Shown here: piece after piece, positions 19,888-29,624 of the stretch
How the letters are laid out: the number at the start of each line of letters is the position of its first letter
How positions within the stretch are numbered: the first letter of the stretch is position 1
Source of the DNA: Aulosira sp. FACHB-615
GTDB taxonomy: Bacteria > Cyanobacteriota > Cyanobacteriia > Cyanobacteriales > Nostocaceae
Length of the DNA stretch: 64,000 bases
Reading direction: 5' to 3'
Assembly (NCBI RefSeq): GCF_014698045.1
Contig: NZ_JACJSE010000008.1
Location: 242,539-306,538 of the forward strand
The notes under the pieces: generated by a model
The model's database searches: none
What the model was told of the DNA's origin: nothing
Seen by the model: the letters and a program-made list of their open reading frames with translations, nothing else
Program-made: the position numbers and the translations under genes

Positions 19888-22518
19888 TTAGTTTTCAGCT
19901 ACAGCAGCACAGGTTAAGCCTACTTGCACCTGACTAGGAGATTGATAGGCAAATAACTCAATTTTGCCTAGGGCGTTACGTCGCCAGCCAGTGGCTTCTA
20001 CTAGAACTTCTGAGGATTTTGGTATTTGTGCTTGTGCTGGTTTTGTGGTGTGGAATGCAGAGATATCGCGGACATCAGACCAAGTGCGATCGCTCCTCAA
20101 TTCCTGTGTCGGATTTTGCGGTATGCCACCTCTGCCTGTGGCGACAAAACTACTACCATTGGTATTATTACAACTACTTGCTATTAGCTGTGATTGATCA
20201 GTGACGTTTCCCGGTAATTTCACTAACCCAGAGTTGGGATCAACGCCAATACTACTAACTTCAACTGTGCCGTTTACTCCAAATTGGGAACTGGCGGTAA
20301 TATCGCTGTCGAGAGTTAGCTGATCACTAAATTTTAGTCCCAAGATACCGCCAGTAGTGATTTGAATATTGCCACCACTTCCCAAGACAGCGTTAGCGGA
20401 AATATCGCTGTTTTCTTTTGGTACAGTCACAATCAAGCCTGCATTGATATTGATGTTACCTCCTGTAGACAGGCCGCGAGCATTGGTAGTAATATTACTG
20501 CCCTGGCGTAATAACAGGACTTCATTGGCCTGAAGTTGGATATTACCTTGATCGCCTTCATTTACTTCGGAACGCAGACTTGCGCCATTCTTAAGGAAAA
20601 TTCTGTTGGCGGAAATATTCAGATTACCAGCATCACCATTACCTATATTACTGACGGTTATTTCTCCATCATTGCGAACATTTACCGTATCAGATTTGAT
20701 ATTAATTGACCCCGCCGCAGAGTTAGTTGTTGAAGATGCGGCGATCGCACTATACAGGTAATTACCGTTAACTGTGGTGGGGGAAATTCCTTGGACATCA
20801 ATCTCTTTCACTTGTAGGTTAATATTACCTGCATTTCCCCGCCCTTGAGTAGAAGCGGTAATCTGTCCACCTTTGGAAACTTGGAGACGATCTGCGGTCA
20901 AGTTAATTGTCCCACCAGTACCTATGACATTCTTACCCACAGAAACCGTAATGCCACTGGCTAGTTGACTCAATTGATCCAATACTGGTTCACTGACAAT
21001 TACTTCTGTAGCTTGAATATTAATATCTCCCGATGTCCCATTTCCAGCTGCGGCACTGCTAATAATTCCCCCGTTGCTGAGTTGTAATCTTCCAGCCGTA
21101 ATTGTAATGTCTCCAGCCTGACCTCCCCCAGAAGGTTGAAGCGCGGTGGTTACTCCAGAGCGCAAACCACTGGGTGTTCCTCCAGAAATTTCAAAACTCT
21201 CATTAGCGCGGATAGAGACATTACCACCATTCCCGGTAGCAATGAGATTATTCAAGCCCAGAGTTTGCCGCAAGTTAAATATACTGCCACTGATCAATCC
21301 ACCATCAACAGTACGCAAGCGATTGGTTTCAATGATAATATCGCCACCTTGATTGTTTGTTCCCGCCATAATCAAGGTAGTAATATCGGTAGGCACAAAA
21401 ATACCAGCCGCATTCGGCAGAGGATTAGCCCCGATTACTTCTACATCTGAGGCTCGAATAGTCAAATTTCCGGTTCTGGAGTTGCTACCAAAGGTGGTAG
21501 ATTGCAACCAAGCTCCATTATTCATGTATAGCTTGCCAGTTTCAATTAATACATCTCCGGCTCGCCCGGTGGCTGGTGGCCCGAATACAGCCCCTACCGA
21601 AGTTCCAATTCCTGGATTGAAAATAGGTCTGGGGCTTGAAGCTCCCAACAAATTAATAAATTCCGTGGTTTTGACAACAATATCTTTTCCGACTCCAGAC
21701 TGGGTAACAGAAGTAATATTTGAGTTTTCTTTAACCGTTAATCCCCGCCCTTGAATTTGGATTGCACCGCCGTTAGTGCCATTAACATTAATCAATGAGC
21801 CTTGCTGCAAAGTAATTGTACCCCAGTCAGCCGCAGCCGCAGAACTCCCTAATTGCCATCCTGTTTGATTGTCCATCTTGATGTCAGCATTTCTGACCGC
21901 CCACAACTCCACCCGACCATCTGCGGCTCTCAGGGTGGCTTGTGTCATGTCAATTTGACTACCAACCAAAGCCAAAGTTTTGCCAGTAGGAACTTGTAGT
22001 GTTCCTTGAACTTGGACAGATCCGGCATCACTTCCCAGTTGCAAACCAATCGGTACCTTCATGGTTAACAAAGGGGATTGAGTTATGTCAGTGCTGAACA
22101 CATTACCATCATCAAATTTAATCCCATTGGCAGTTGTACCGACAAAAGAACCACCTATTCTCAAACTGGCATTTTTGCCAAAAATAATCCCGGCAGGGTT
22201 GAGTAAAAATAAGTTGGCATTACCATTGGCACTGATTCGACCATCAATATGGGAAACCTGACCACCAGTCACCCGGCTAAAAATATTTTCTACAGTAGGA
22301 TCATTACCGAATGATACGGAGACACCTGTAGGGATAGAGAACTGACTAAAGCTATGAAATAAATTGTTGCCGATGCGAGTGCCTTTTGTAATGCTGTAAC
22401 TATTAACATCTGTGTTGAGAGTCCCATCAGGAGTTACTTGGGCGTGAACACTATTGTTATAAACAACGGATATGCAAATGACACTCAGCAAACCAAACCC
22501 AGCAAAATTTACTTTCAT
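19888..22518 (-). CDS. TpsA filamentous-haemagglutinin-type exoprotein (TpsA-9)
   Basis: An 876-residue secreted protein, the most divergent of the normal-length paralogues. Signal peptide (MKVNFAGFG to VHAQ), TPS domain with NPAGIIFG, then a distinctive passenger (LRAADGRVELWAVRNADIK, LTVKENSNITSVTQSG, NLRQTLGLNN) not closely matched by its neighbours. The shared C-terminal module returns at the end (VDPNSGLVKLPGNV, GRGGIPQNPTQ, WRRNALGKIEL) with cysteines at about 783 and 870. A variable passenger between conserved ends is the pattern expected if the ends serve export and anchoring while the middle faces the environment. Confidence 0.92.
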   Translation of the reverse strand: MKVNFAGFGLLSVICISVVYNNSVHAQVTPDGTLNTDVNSYSITKGTRIGNNLFHSFSQFSIPTGVSVSFGNDPTVENIFSRVTGGQVSHIDGRISANGNANLFLLNPAGIIFGKNASLRIGGSFVGTTANGIKFDDGNVFSTDITQSPLLTMKVPIGLQLGSDAGSVQVQGTLQVPTGKTLALVGSQIDMTQATLRAADGRVELWAVRNADIKMDNQTGWQLGSSAAAADWGTITLQQGSLINVNGTNGGAIQIQGRGLTVKENSNITSVTQSGVGKDIVVKTTEFINLLGASSPRPIFNPGIGTSVGAVFGPPATGRAGDVLIETGKLYMNNGAWLQSTTFGSNSRTGNLTIRASDVEVIGANPLPNAAGIFVPTDITTLIMAGTNNQGGDIIIETNRLRTVDGGLISGSIFNLRQTLGLNNLIATGNGGNVSIRANESFEISGGTPSGLRSGVTTALQPSGGGQAGDITITAGRLQLSNGGIISSAAAGNGTSGDINIQATEVIVSEPVLDQLSQLASGITVSVGKNVIGTGGTINLTADRLQVSKGGQITASTQGRGNAGNINLQVKEIDVQGISPTTVNGNYLYSAIAASSTTNSAAGSINIKSDTVNVRNDGEITVSNIGNGDAGNLNISANRIFLKNGASLRSEVNEGDQGNIQLQANEVLLLRQGSNITTNARGLSTGGNININAGLIVTVPKENSDISANAVLGSGGNIQITTGGILGLKFSDQLTLDSDITASSQFGVNGTVEVSSIGVDPNSGLVKLPGNVTDQSQLIASSCNNTNGSSFVATGRGGIPQNPTQELRSDRTWSDVRDISAFHTTKPAQAQIPKSSEVLVEATGWRRNALGKIELFAYQSPSQVQVGLTCAAVAEN

Positions 22519-22581
22519 TAGTCAGTTTTTGTGTTTATTACGTATATATTGTTCCCAGTTGGGTAAGTTTTGTAACGGGAA

Positions 22582-25174
22582 TTAATTTTTGGCAACAGCA
22601 GCACAGGTTAAGGCTGGTGATATCTGCGAAGGTGATGTAGCTGCAATTAATTCAATTTTGCCGTTGGTGTTACGTCGCCAGCCAGTCGCTTGCACTAATA
22701 CTTCTGGAGACTTTGATATTTGGGCTTGTGTTGGTTGTGTGGTGTGGAATGCAGAGATATCACGAGTATCTGACCAGGTGCGATCGCTCCAAAGTTGTTG
22801 CGTCGGATTTTGTGGTATTCCACCCCTACCCGTAGCGACAAAACTACTACCATTCGTATTAGAACAACCACTTGCTATTTGCTGTGATGAATCACTCACA
22901 TTTGCTGGTAATTCCACTAAACCAGAGTTGGGGTCAATACCAACATTATTTACTTGTACCGTACCATTTACCCCAAACTCGGAACTGGCGGTGATATTGT
23001 TTTCTGCTGTCAGTTGGGAACTGTATTCTAAACCAATAATTCCTTGAGTGGTGATGTTAATATTACCGCCTTTACCTTGGAAAGCATTAGCAGTGATATC
23101 GCTGTTTTCTAAGCCGACAATGATAGGTGAATTAATGGTAATATTACCGCCATTGCCTTTACTACCTGCGGTGGTTGTAATTTGGCTCTGATCGCGCATC
23201 AGTAACACATCTTTTACTTGCAGGCTAATATCACCACCATTACCTGATTCTGTTTGCGCTTGAATTAAAGCTTGATTTTTCAACTGGATCTGATCGGCAA
23301 TAATTTGCAGATTTCCGGCATTCCCAGTACCTTGACTAGTAACTGTGACTGTTCCGCCGTCTGTGAGTGTGAGTTTTGGTGTGGTAATACTGAGACTACC
23401 GGCATTCGCTGTGAGTATATCTGGCAAACCAAACAATTGGCTTAATTGTGGACTTAAACGCACAGCAGAAGAATTGATATTACTGTTATTAGCACTACCA
23501 CGACCACTAATGGCGATCGCCTCACTAGCATTGATTTGGACGTTACCGCCATTACCAACAAATAACGCAGATGAACCAATTACTCCCCCATTTAATACTT
23601 GCAAGTTTCCAGTATCTAATCTCAAATCTTTGGCATTGCCATTAGCAAAGGTAGTGATACTCATATTGCTATACACTCCAAAGGGATTTTCACCCATGAC
23701 GGTGGTATTTTTGTTGCGAATTATGACCTTACCAGTGGAGCCACTACCAAATCCCGGATTTCTCACCACACCTTTCAAAGCCTGTGCAGGGGAGCAGGGG
23801 AGCAGGGGAGAATGAAGGTACTCTCTCCCCTGCCCCTCCGCACCTCTGCCCCTCTGCCCCATCAAACGCCTGAAGCTTGTGAGAAATGCGGGCAAATGTT
23901 ATTGATACTAAGGATGCTCCGCCAGACATTAGTAAATTATTCCCATTCACCACGATATCTCCAGCCGCTCCTTTTCCAAAAGTGCCAGTGGTAATGGCTG
24001 TGACTCCCGTGGGATTCAGGGGTGAAAAACCTGATAACTCTATATCTCCTGCTTGAATCTGGGTGTTACCACCCTTAGCTGTTCCATAAGTTAAATTACT
24101 GATTCCTGAACCTTCTTGGAGCGTTAAACGGGGACTAATAATACTGATATTTGCACTATCTCCAGTTCCCAAAGCATCAGCACGAATCCAACTGGGAATT
24201 TTTGCATCAGGTGTGGTACCAATAAGTGCGATCGCTGCTGATGCTTGTAAGTTAATATCTCCACTAGGAAGATTGCCGTAATTCTGGGACAAAATCAACG
24301 AACCATCGGTAAATTTGATATTTCTTCCCTGGAGTTGAACTGCACCGGAGTTAAACCCACTCACATCTAATAGTGACTTCTGCACTAGTTGAATATCAGC
24401 AAAACTTTGTCCCTGTTCATACTTCAATTTATAACCCTGTGTAATCGGTACTAAACTCACTACCCCTGCTCCTCCCAGACTCCCTAGTTCTATTTGACCT
24501 TTTGCTGCACTCAGAGTCGCACCATTCAAACTGATATTTCCACCTACTAACGCTAAGGTTTTTCCTGACTGTACTTGTAATTTTGTGGAGCTAGAATTGG
24601 GAATTACAGGGGAAAAACTATCGGTTGCATCTAAGCTATGTCCTGTCCCTTGGACTTGTATCGATACGGGATGATTACCCATTTGCAACCCAATGGGTAC
24701 AGTCATGGTTAATAATGGTTTAGCGGTAGTATCCACAGCACTAAACTCTGACCCATCAGCAAATTTAATACTATTAGCCGTAGTTCCGATGAAGGAACCA
24801 CCAATATTTAAGCTGGCATTTTTGCCAAAAATAATCCCAGATGGGTTGAGTAAAAATAAGTTGGCACTACCATTGGCTTGAATTAAACCATCAATATAGG
24901 AAACATTACCGCCTGTGACACGGCTAAATATATTTTGGATATCTGCGACATTGTTAAAGACTGCGGAACCATTACTGGGAACTGAGAATTGGCTGAAGCT
25001 ATGAAATAAATTATTACCGACACGAGCGCCATTAGTGATGCTGTAATGATTACTCCCACTCACAGCAGTATTGAGAGTCCCATCAGGAGTGACTTGTGCA
25101 TTAACACCACGATCGCAAACGGTAGAGATGCCGATCGCACCAACAACGGCAAACCCAATAAAAGCTAATTTCAT
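22582..25174 (-). pseudogene. TpsA gene split by a MITE (TpsA-10)
   Basis: The N-terminal half reads from 25174 and leaves its frame after VSITF near 23898; the C-terminal half continues in another frame down to 22582. Between them is a 140-bp insert (23753-23892) flanked by CAAAT duplications. Removing the insert and one CAAAT leaves exactly 816 codons (815 residues plus stop), and the joined sequence aligns without a gap to TpsA-7 (814 residues). The signal peptide, TPS domain, passenger and C-terminal module (cysteines in IASGC and LTC) are otherwise intact. As it stands, a truncated, possibly still exported protein ending in about 60 insert-derived residues would be made. Confidence 0.9.
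23753..23892. mobile_element. 140-bp MITE inserted in TpsA-10
   Basis: The terminal inverted repeats are CCCGGATTTCTCAC and GTGAGAAATGCGGG (13 of 14 matching). The 5-bp target duplication CAAAT lies at 23748-23752 and 23893-23897. The interior is a G-rich half (GGGGAGCA repeats) followed by a C-rich half (CCCCTGCCCC), which could fold into one long hairpin. There is no coding capacity. A related element of 139 bp lies at 32212-32350. Confidence 0.85.
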
Positions 25175-25243
25175 GAGAATATATTTTAATCTTGTATTTT
25201 ATTCTGTATAAATTCTTCCCTTTTTTGTAGCTTATCTAACACA

Positions 25244-25391
25244 GGACTTACGCGCAAAGATTATCTGTGGAGATTGGGTGTAAGGGTGAAAGGGTTTGGG
25301 GGGTAAGGATTTTGAATCAGCACACCCTTATACCCCTGAACCCCTACACCCTCGCCAAAACCCTTGATTTTTCGTTTTGATGCGTAAGTCC
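25244..25391. mobile_element. 148-bp MITE-like repeat with GGACTTACGC ends
   Basis: It begins GGACTTACGC and ends GCGTAAGTCC, perfect 10-bp inverted repeats. The interior has a GGGTGTAAGGGTG half and a complementary CACCCTTATACCCC half. It lies between TpsA-10 and TpsA-11. A second element of identical length and ends is at 32374-32521, and decayed or partial copies occur at 43005-43154 and 52300-52360. No transposase is nearby. Confidence 0.7.
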
Positions 25392-25416
25392 CATAACATT
25401 GAGCCTGTCATGTGAA

Positions 25417-28400
25417 TTAATTTTGAGGTATTGCTGCACAGGTTAATGCGGTTTGTGCCTGACTAGGAGATTTATCGGCAATTAATTCTATTTTGCCTTG
25501 GGCATTACGTCGCCAGCCAGTTGCTTGCACTAGTACTTCTGGAGACTTCGGTATTTGTGCTTGTGCAGATTTTGTGGTGTGGAATGCAGAGATATCACGA
25601 GTATCAGACCAAGTGCGATCGCCCCAAATCTGCTGCGTGGGATTTTGCGGTATACCACCTCTGCCTGTGGCGACAAAACTACTACCACTGGTATCTGCAC
25701 AACCACTAGCAATTTGCTGCGATGAGTCAGTAATATTTGCAGGTAATTCCACTAAACCAGAATTGGGATCAACACTGACATTGTTAATATCGACTGTACC
25801 GTTCACACCAAATTGCGAACTGGCGCTGATGTCGTTTTCTGGAGTGAGTTGATTACGGAATTTTAGCCCAAATATACCTTGAGTAGTAATGTTAATGTTC
25901 CCACCACGACCACGGACAGCGTTGGCAATAATATCACTATTACCAGTGCCGATGATCAAGGGGGTATTGATAGTAATGTTACCACCATTGCCTGTAGTGC
26001 CAGCTTCGGCGTTGAGGAGACTGCGATCGCTCACTCGCAACAATTCAGACAGATTTAACACTAAGTTACCGCCATCACTAGAGACTGTAGAGGCGTTGAT
26101 TTGAGCATTTTCCTTGAGAATCAATGATCGCCCGGTAATCTCAACCGTCCCACCATTACCAGTTCCGGTACTGCGACTGGTAATTTGTGCGCCAGTTTGC
26201 AAGTTAATGCGATCGCCTGCGGTAATATTTAAGTTACCCGCTTTTCCTGATTGGGATGAGGCGGTGGAAACAATCGCATTGTCAATCAAATCTAAAGTCC
26301 CAGTGTTAAATTTCACCGTACCACTGTCACCACTACCCGAAGATTGACTACTAATGGTGCTTTGATTGAGTGCGATCGCGTTAGCTATGACATCGATTGC
26401 ACCTGCATTACCAATACCTGTGGTGTTACTGGAGATGATACTTTGATTGCTGAGTTGTAAAGTGCCTGTATCCAGTGTAATTTCACCACCCTTACCACTA
26501 CCACTGGTACTGGCTGAGATTATACCATTGTTAAGTTCTACGGTGTTAGCTGCCTGACGCTTGATATTTCCCGCATCGCCACTTTCAGATAAGGATTGAC
26601 TAGTAATGTTGCTTTGATTAAGTGCGATCGCGTTAGCTTTAACATCAATTGCACCAGCATTACCACTACCTGTGGTGTTGCTGGATATAATACTTTGATT
26701 ATTTAGTCGTAAATTGCCTGTATTGAGTGCAATTTCTCCACCCTTGCCACTACTACTTGTACTGGCTGAGATTGTACCATTGTTAAGTTCTACGGTGTTA
26801 GCTGCCTGAAGCTTGATATTTCCCGCATCGCCACTTTCAGATAAGGATTGACTAGTAATGTTGCTTTGATTGAGTGCGATCGCGTTAGCTTTGACATCAA
26901 TTGCACCGGCATTACCAATACCTGTGGTGTTGCTAGAGATGATACTTTGATTGTTGAGTTGTAAAGTACCTGTATTCAGGGCAATTTCTCCACCCTTGCC
27001 ACTACCACTTGTATTAGCTGAGATTTTACCATTGTCAAGTTCTACAGTGTTAGGCACATTAAATATAATATCTCCCGCATTGCCACTGGCAGATGTTGAG
27101 GAGTTAATGGAACTGCCATTGAGGAAGGAGAGGCGATTTGTGGTGACATTGACATCTCCAGCTTGTCCAGTACTCTTTGTAGTGGTGAAAATTTGACTAT
27201 TATTCAATGTCGTTAAACCAGGACTGGTAAGGGTGACATTACCGGCGGAGTCCCTACCTTTGGTATCGCTTTCAATTAGGGTGTTAGTTAGAGTAAGGTT
27301 CCCCGCACTACTAATGTTGACATCACCTGATCGCCCTTTGCCATCAGCCGGAATGTTGATTGTGCCTGTTAATGCGGTTCTGATGGTGATTGGTTTACTT
27401 GTTTGGATGGCCAGATCAGCGATCGCCAAATCGCCCTGTCCCAAAATCGACACCATCCCTGCCTCAGCAGCAGAAGATGTTGTTACTACTGTCAATCCAG
27501 ATATCTGGTTTAGAGCATCTAATCTTACAGAACCACCATTGTTTGCAGTTCCTTGGGGCGCAACGCTAAAACTATACAAGTTACTGCCGTTGCCCAAAAT
27601 ATCCCCGTTTTGTGCAGTCAGGGCGATATCACCACCCTGACCGCTATTCCCTACTGCTGAGTATGAGAATGAGTTTAAATTGCTCTGGTTAGAGAGGTTG
27701 CCATTGATTGCTGTCAGGGTGATATCGCCGCCATTACCACTATTACCCGTTAAGGAGTGGGACAGGGATGACAACTCGGCTTGGTTAGAGAGTTTGCCAT
27801 TGATTGCAGTGAGAGTGATATCGCCGCCTTTGCTACCATTCCTCGCCGTTGATTCCATTCGGCCCTGGCTGGAGAGGTTGCCATTGGTTGCAGTGAGGGC
27901 GATATCGCCGCCATTACCACTCTTCCCGAATATTGAGTTGGAAAAAGACAATAAACTGCGCTGGCTGGAGAGGTTGCCATTGGTCGTGGAAAGAATTATC
28001 TTGCCGCCATTGCCACTTGTACCATAAAAGGTCAACAGGTATGAAGATGCGCCGTCGACAGAAAGATTGCCGTTAGTGGTAGTGAGGGTAATATCGCCGC
28101 CATTCCCTCCTTGATTGAGTCCGAATACTGATGAATCTAGACCGCCATTGACAGAAAGATTGCCGTTAGTGGTAGTGAGGGTAATATCGCCGCCACTCCC
28201 ACTTGTAAGGAATGAAAGAGAAGATGAGTTCACATTGCCATTAATCGAGATATTGCCATTAGCGAACAGCTTGATATCGCCACCATTGCCACTATTCCCA
28301 AAATACAACAAAGCCGAGGAATCTAAGTTTCCTGTGACAATATCCCCAGCAGCATTCAGGGTAATTGCACCACCATCTCCCCCTGTTGTATTTGATGTGT

Positions 28401-29559
28401 TGATACTGCTTACCCTAATACTTCCCGGTGGCAAACCTGCTACTGTCCCCGTCGTGAAGCTCAATTGTGGCAAATTTGCAGTCGGTACTGATGCCACCCC
28501 TGCCCGCAAAATCGCCGCAGGTTGTGTTGTGAGTATCAGATAATCTGGGTCGCTACTGGGAACGCTCACATCAGGTCCGGTAATCACAATATTACCCCCC
28601 TCAATGCTCCCTGTGGCTTCCACCTTCAATGCCACCCCTGTGTAATCACCAAACACTACATCCCCATTGGCATAAATTATCGGGTCAAACAAACTCACAA
28701 ACTTCCCTGGAGTCCCTGCTAAAGTCTGAAATGAGAGATTGCCACCACTCAGGAAATGTGCATCCCCAGAAATATTCCCGTTGCTAATCAAACTCAGATT
28801 ACCCCCACTCTGAAGGGCGGCTACTGGATGATTCAATGCCAGGATATCAATGTTTTGATTTCCTTGAATTGTTAAGTTTCTGCCTGCTTGGGCAAGAAAT
28901 GGAGTTGTGGCATGATCCCTAATTTGCACTGTGTCTTGGGCTTTGAGGGTTAAATCTCTCCCTGCTACCAGTTGTCCTTGTAAGTCTAGGCTACCTGCTT
29001 CTAGTGTTAAATCTTGTCCGGTGGTGAGATGACTCTCGACTCGAATCGGTGCGGAATTCTGCCCCATTTGTAAGCCAATTGGTACACTCATGGTTAACAA
29101 TGGCTTGGTACTGGGATTTGTGGCACTAAATTCTGTACCATCGGCAAACTTTATACTATTGGCTGTTGTAGCGATAAATGAACCACCAATATTTAAGCTG
29201 GCATTTTTCCCAAAAATCATCCCGGATGGGTTGAGTAAGAATAAGTTGGCACTACCATTGGCTTGAATTAAACCATCAATGTTAGAAACATTGCCGCCTG
29301 TTACCCGACTAAATATATTTTGGATGTCTGCGGCATTGTTAAAGACTGCGGAACCATTGCTAGGCAAGGAGAATTGGCTGAAGCTATGAAATAAATTATT
29401 GCCGATACGGGTGCCATTGGTGATGCTGTAATGATTACTCCCACTTACAGCAGTGTTGAGAGTCCCATCAGGAGTTACCTGAGCGTTTACACTACTGTTG
29501 CAAATAGCAGATGTCACAATTGCACCAATTAAGCCCAAACCAGCAATAGTTATTTTCAT
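25417..29559 (-). CDS. Long TpsA exoprotein with internal tandem repeats (TpsA-11)
   Basis: A 1380-residue member, over 500 residues longer than its paralogues. Signal peptide (MKITIAGL to VNAQ) and TPS domain (NPSGMIFG) are standard. Then come a stretch typical of large haemagglutinins (RDLTLKAQ, SGGNLSLISNGNISG, around residues 195-310), a run of 28-32-residue repeats of the type GNGGDITLTxxNGNLS (about 400-650), and near-perfect 84-residue repeats (about 833-1066; 252-bp DNA period). The last 120 residues are the shared C-terminal module, with cysteines at about 1287 and 1374. The extra length is therefore built from repeats in the passenger, which should lengthen the predicted beta-helix. 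Confidence 0.92.
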   Translation of the reverse strand: MKITIAGLGLIGAIVTSAICNSSVNAQVTPDGTLNTAVSGSNHYSITNGTRIGNNLFHSFSQFSLPSNGSAVFNNAADIQNIFSRVTGGNVSNIDGLIQANGSANLFLLNPSGMIFGKNASLNIGGSFIATTANSIKFADGTEFSATNPSTKPLLTMSVPIGLQMGQNSAPIRVESHLTTGQDLTLEAGSLDLQGQLVAGRDLTLKAQDTVQIRDHATTPFLAQAGRNLTIQGNQNIDILALNHPVAALQSGGNLSLISNGNISGDAHFLSGGNLSFQTLAGTPGKFVSLFDPIIYANGDVVFGDYTGVALKVEATGSIEGGNIVITGPDVSVPSSDPDYLILTTQPAAILRAGVASVPTANLPQLSFTTGTVAGLPPGSIRVSSINTSNTTGGDGGAITLNAAGDIVTGNLDSSALLYFGNSGNGGDIKLFANGNISINGNVNSSSLSFLTSGSGGDITLTTTNGNLSVNGGLDSSVFGLNQGGNGGDITLTTTNGNLSVDGASSYLLTFYGTSGNGGKIILSTTNGNLSSQRSLLSFSNSIFGKSGNGGDIALTATNGNLSSQGRMESTARNGSKGGDITLTAINGKLSNQAELSSLSHSLTGNSGNGGDITLTAINGNLSNQSNLNSFSYSAVGNSGQGGDIALTAQNGDILGNGSNLYSFSVAPQGTANNGGSVRLDALNQISGLTVVTTSSAAEAGMVSILGQGDLAIADLAIQTSKPITIRTALTGTINIPADGKGRSGDVNISSAGNLTLTNTLIESDTKGRDSAGNVTLTSPGLTTLNNSQIFTTTKSTGQAGDVNVTTNRLSFLNGSSINSSTSASGNAGDIIFNVPNTVELDNGKISANTSGSGKGGEIALNTGTLQLNNQSIISSNTTGIGNAGAIDVKANAIALNQSNITSQSLSESGDAGNIKLQAANTVELNNGTISASTSSSGKGGEIALNTGNLRLNNQSIISSNTTGSGNAGAIDVKANAIALNQSNITSQSLSESGDAGNIKRQAANTVELNNGIISASTSGSGKGGEITLDTGTLQLSNQSIISSNTTGIGNAGAIDVIANAIALNQSTISSQSSGSGDSGTVKFNTGTLDLIDNAIVSTASSQSGKAGNLNITAGDRINLQTGAQITSRSTGTGNGGTVEITGRSLILKENAQINASTVSSDGGNLVLNLSELLRVSDRSLLNAEAGTTGNGGNITINTPLIIGTGNSDIIANAVRGRGGNINITTQGIFGLKFRNQLTPENDISASSQFGVNGTVDINNVSVDPNSGLVELPANITDSSQQIASGCADTSGSSFVATGRGGIPQNPTQQIWGDRTWSDTRDISAFHTTKSAQAQIPKSPEVLVQATGWRRNAQGKIELIADKSPSQAQTALTCAAIPQN
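26362..27060 (-). repeat. 252-bp in-frame tandem repeats inside TpsA-11
   Basis: The landmark TGCGATCGCG occurs at 26371, 26623 and 26875, exactly 252 bp apart (84 codons). Each unit encodes an SGKGGEIALNTG, NQSIISSNTTG, KANAIALNQSNITSQS and ESGDAGNIK series with very few differences. Whole units preserve the reading frame, so copy number could change without breaking the gene. Confidence 0.85.
27620..28300 (-). repeat. 84-96-bp imperfect tandem repeats inside TpsA-11
   Basis: GATATCGCCGCC-type cores recur near 27721, 27817, 27901, 27995, 28090 and 28183, at intervals of 84 to about 96 bp (28-32 codons). They encode repeats of the form GNGGDITLTxxNGNLSxQ, each probably a pair of beta-helix rungs. 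They are more diverged than the 252-bp repeats. Confidence 0.75.
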
Positions 29560-29624
29560 TAATCTATTTCTTGTGTTCTATTCCATATTTATCTTTCCCC
29601 AGACAATAATCTTTTTAACAGTAG

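Noticed and set aside
22582..25174. Two separate genes with unrelated ends (a TpsA N-terminal half and a TpsA C-terminal half)
   Set aside because: The join to TpsA-7 after removing the insert plus one CAAAT is exact in length and frame, so a single interrupted gene explains the data better.
26362..28300. Possible CRISPR array because of regular repeats
   Set aside because: The repeats are 84-252 bp, lie in frame within TpsA-11 and have no unique short spacers; no cas genes are present.
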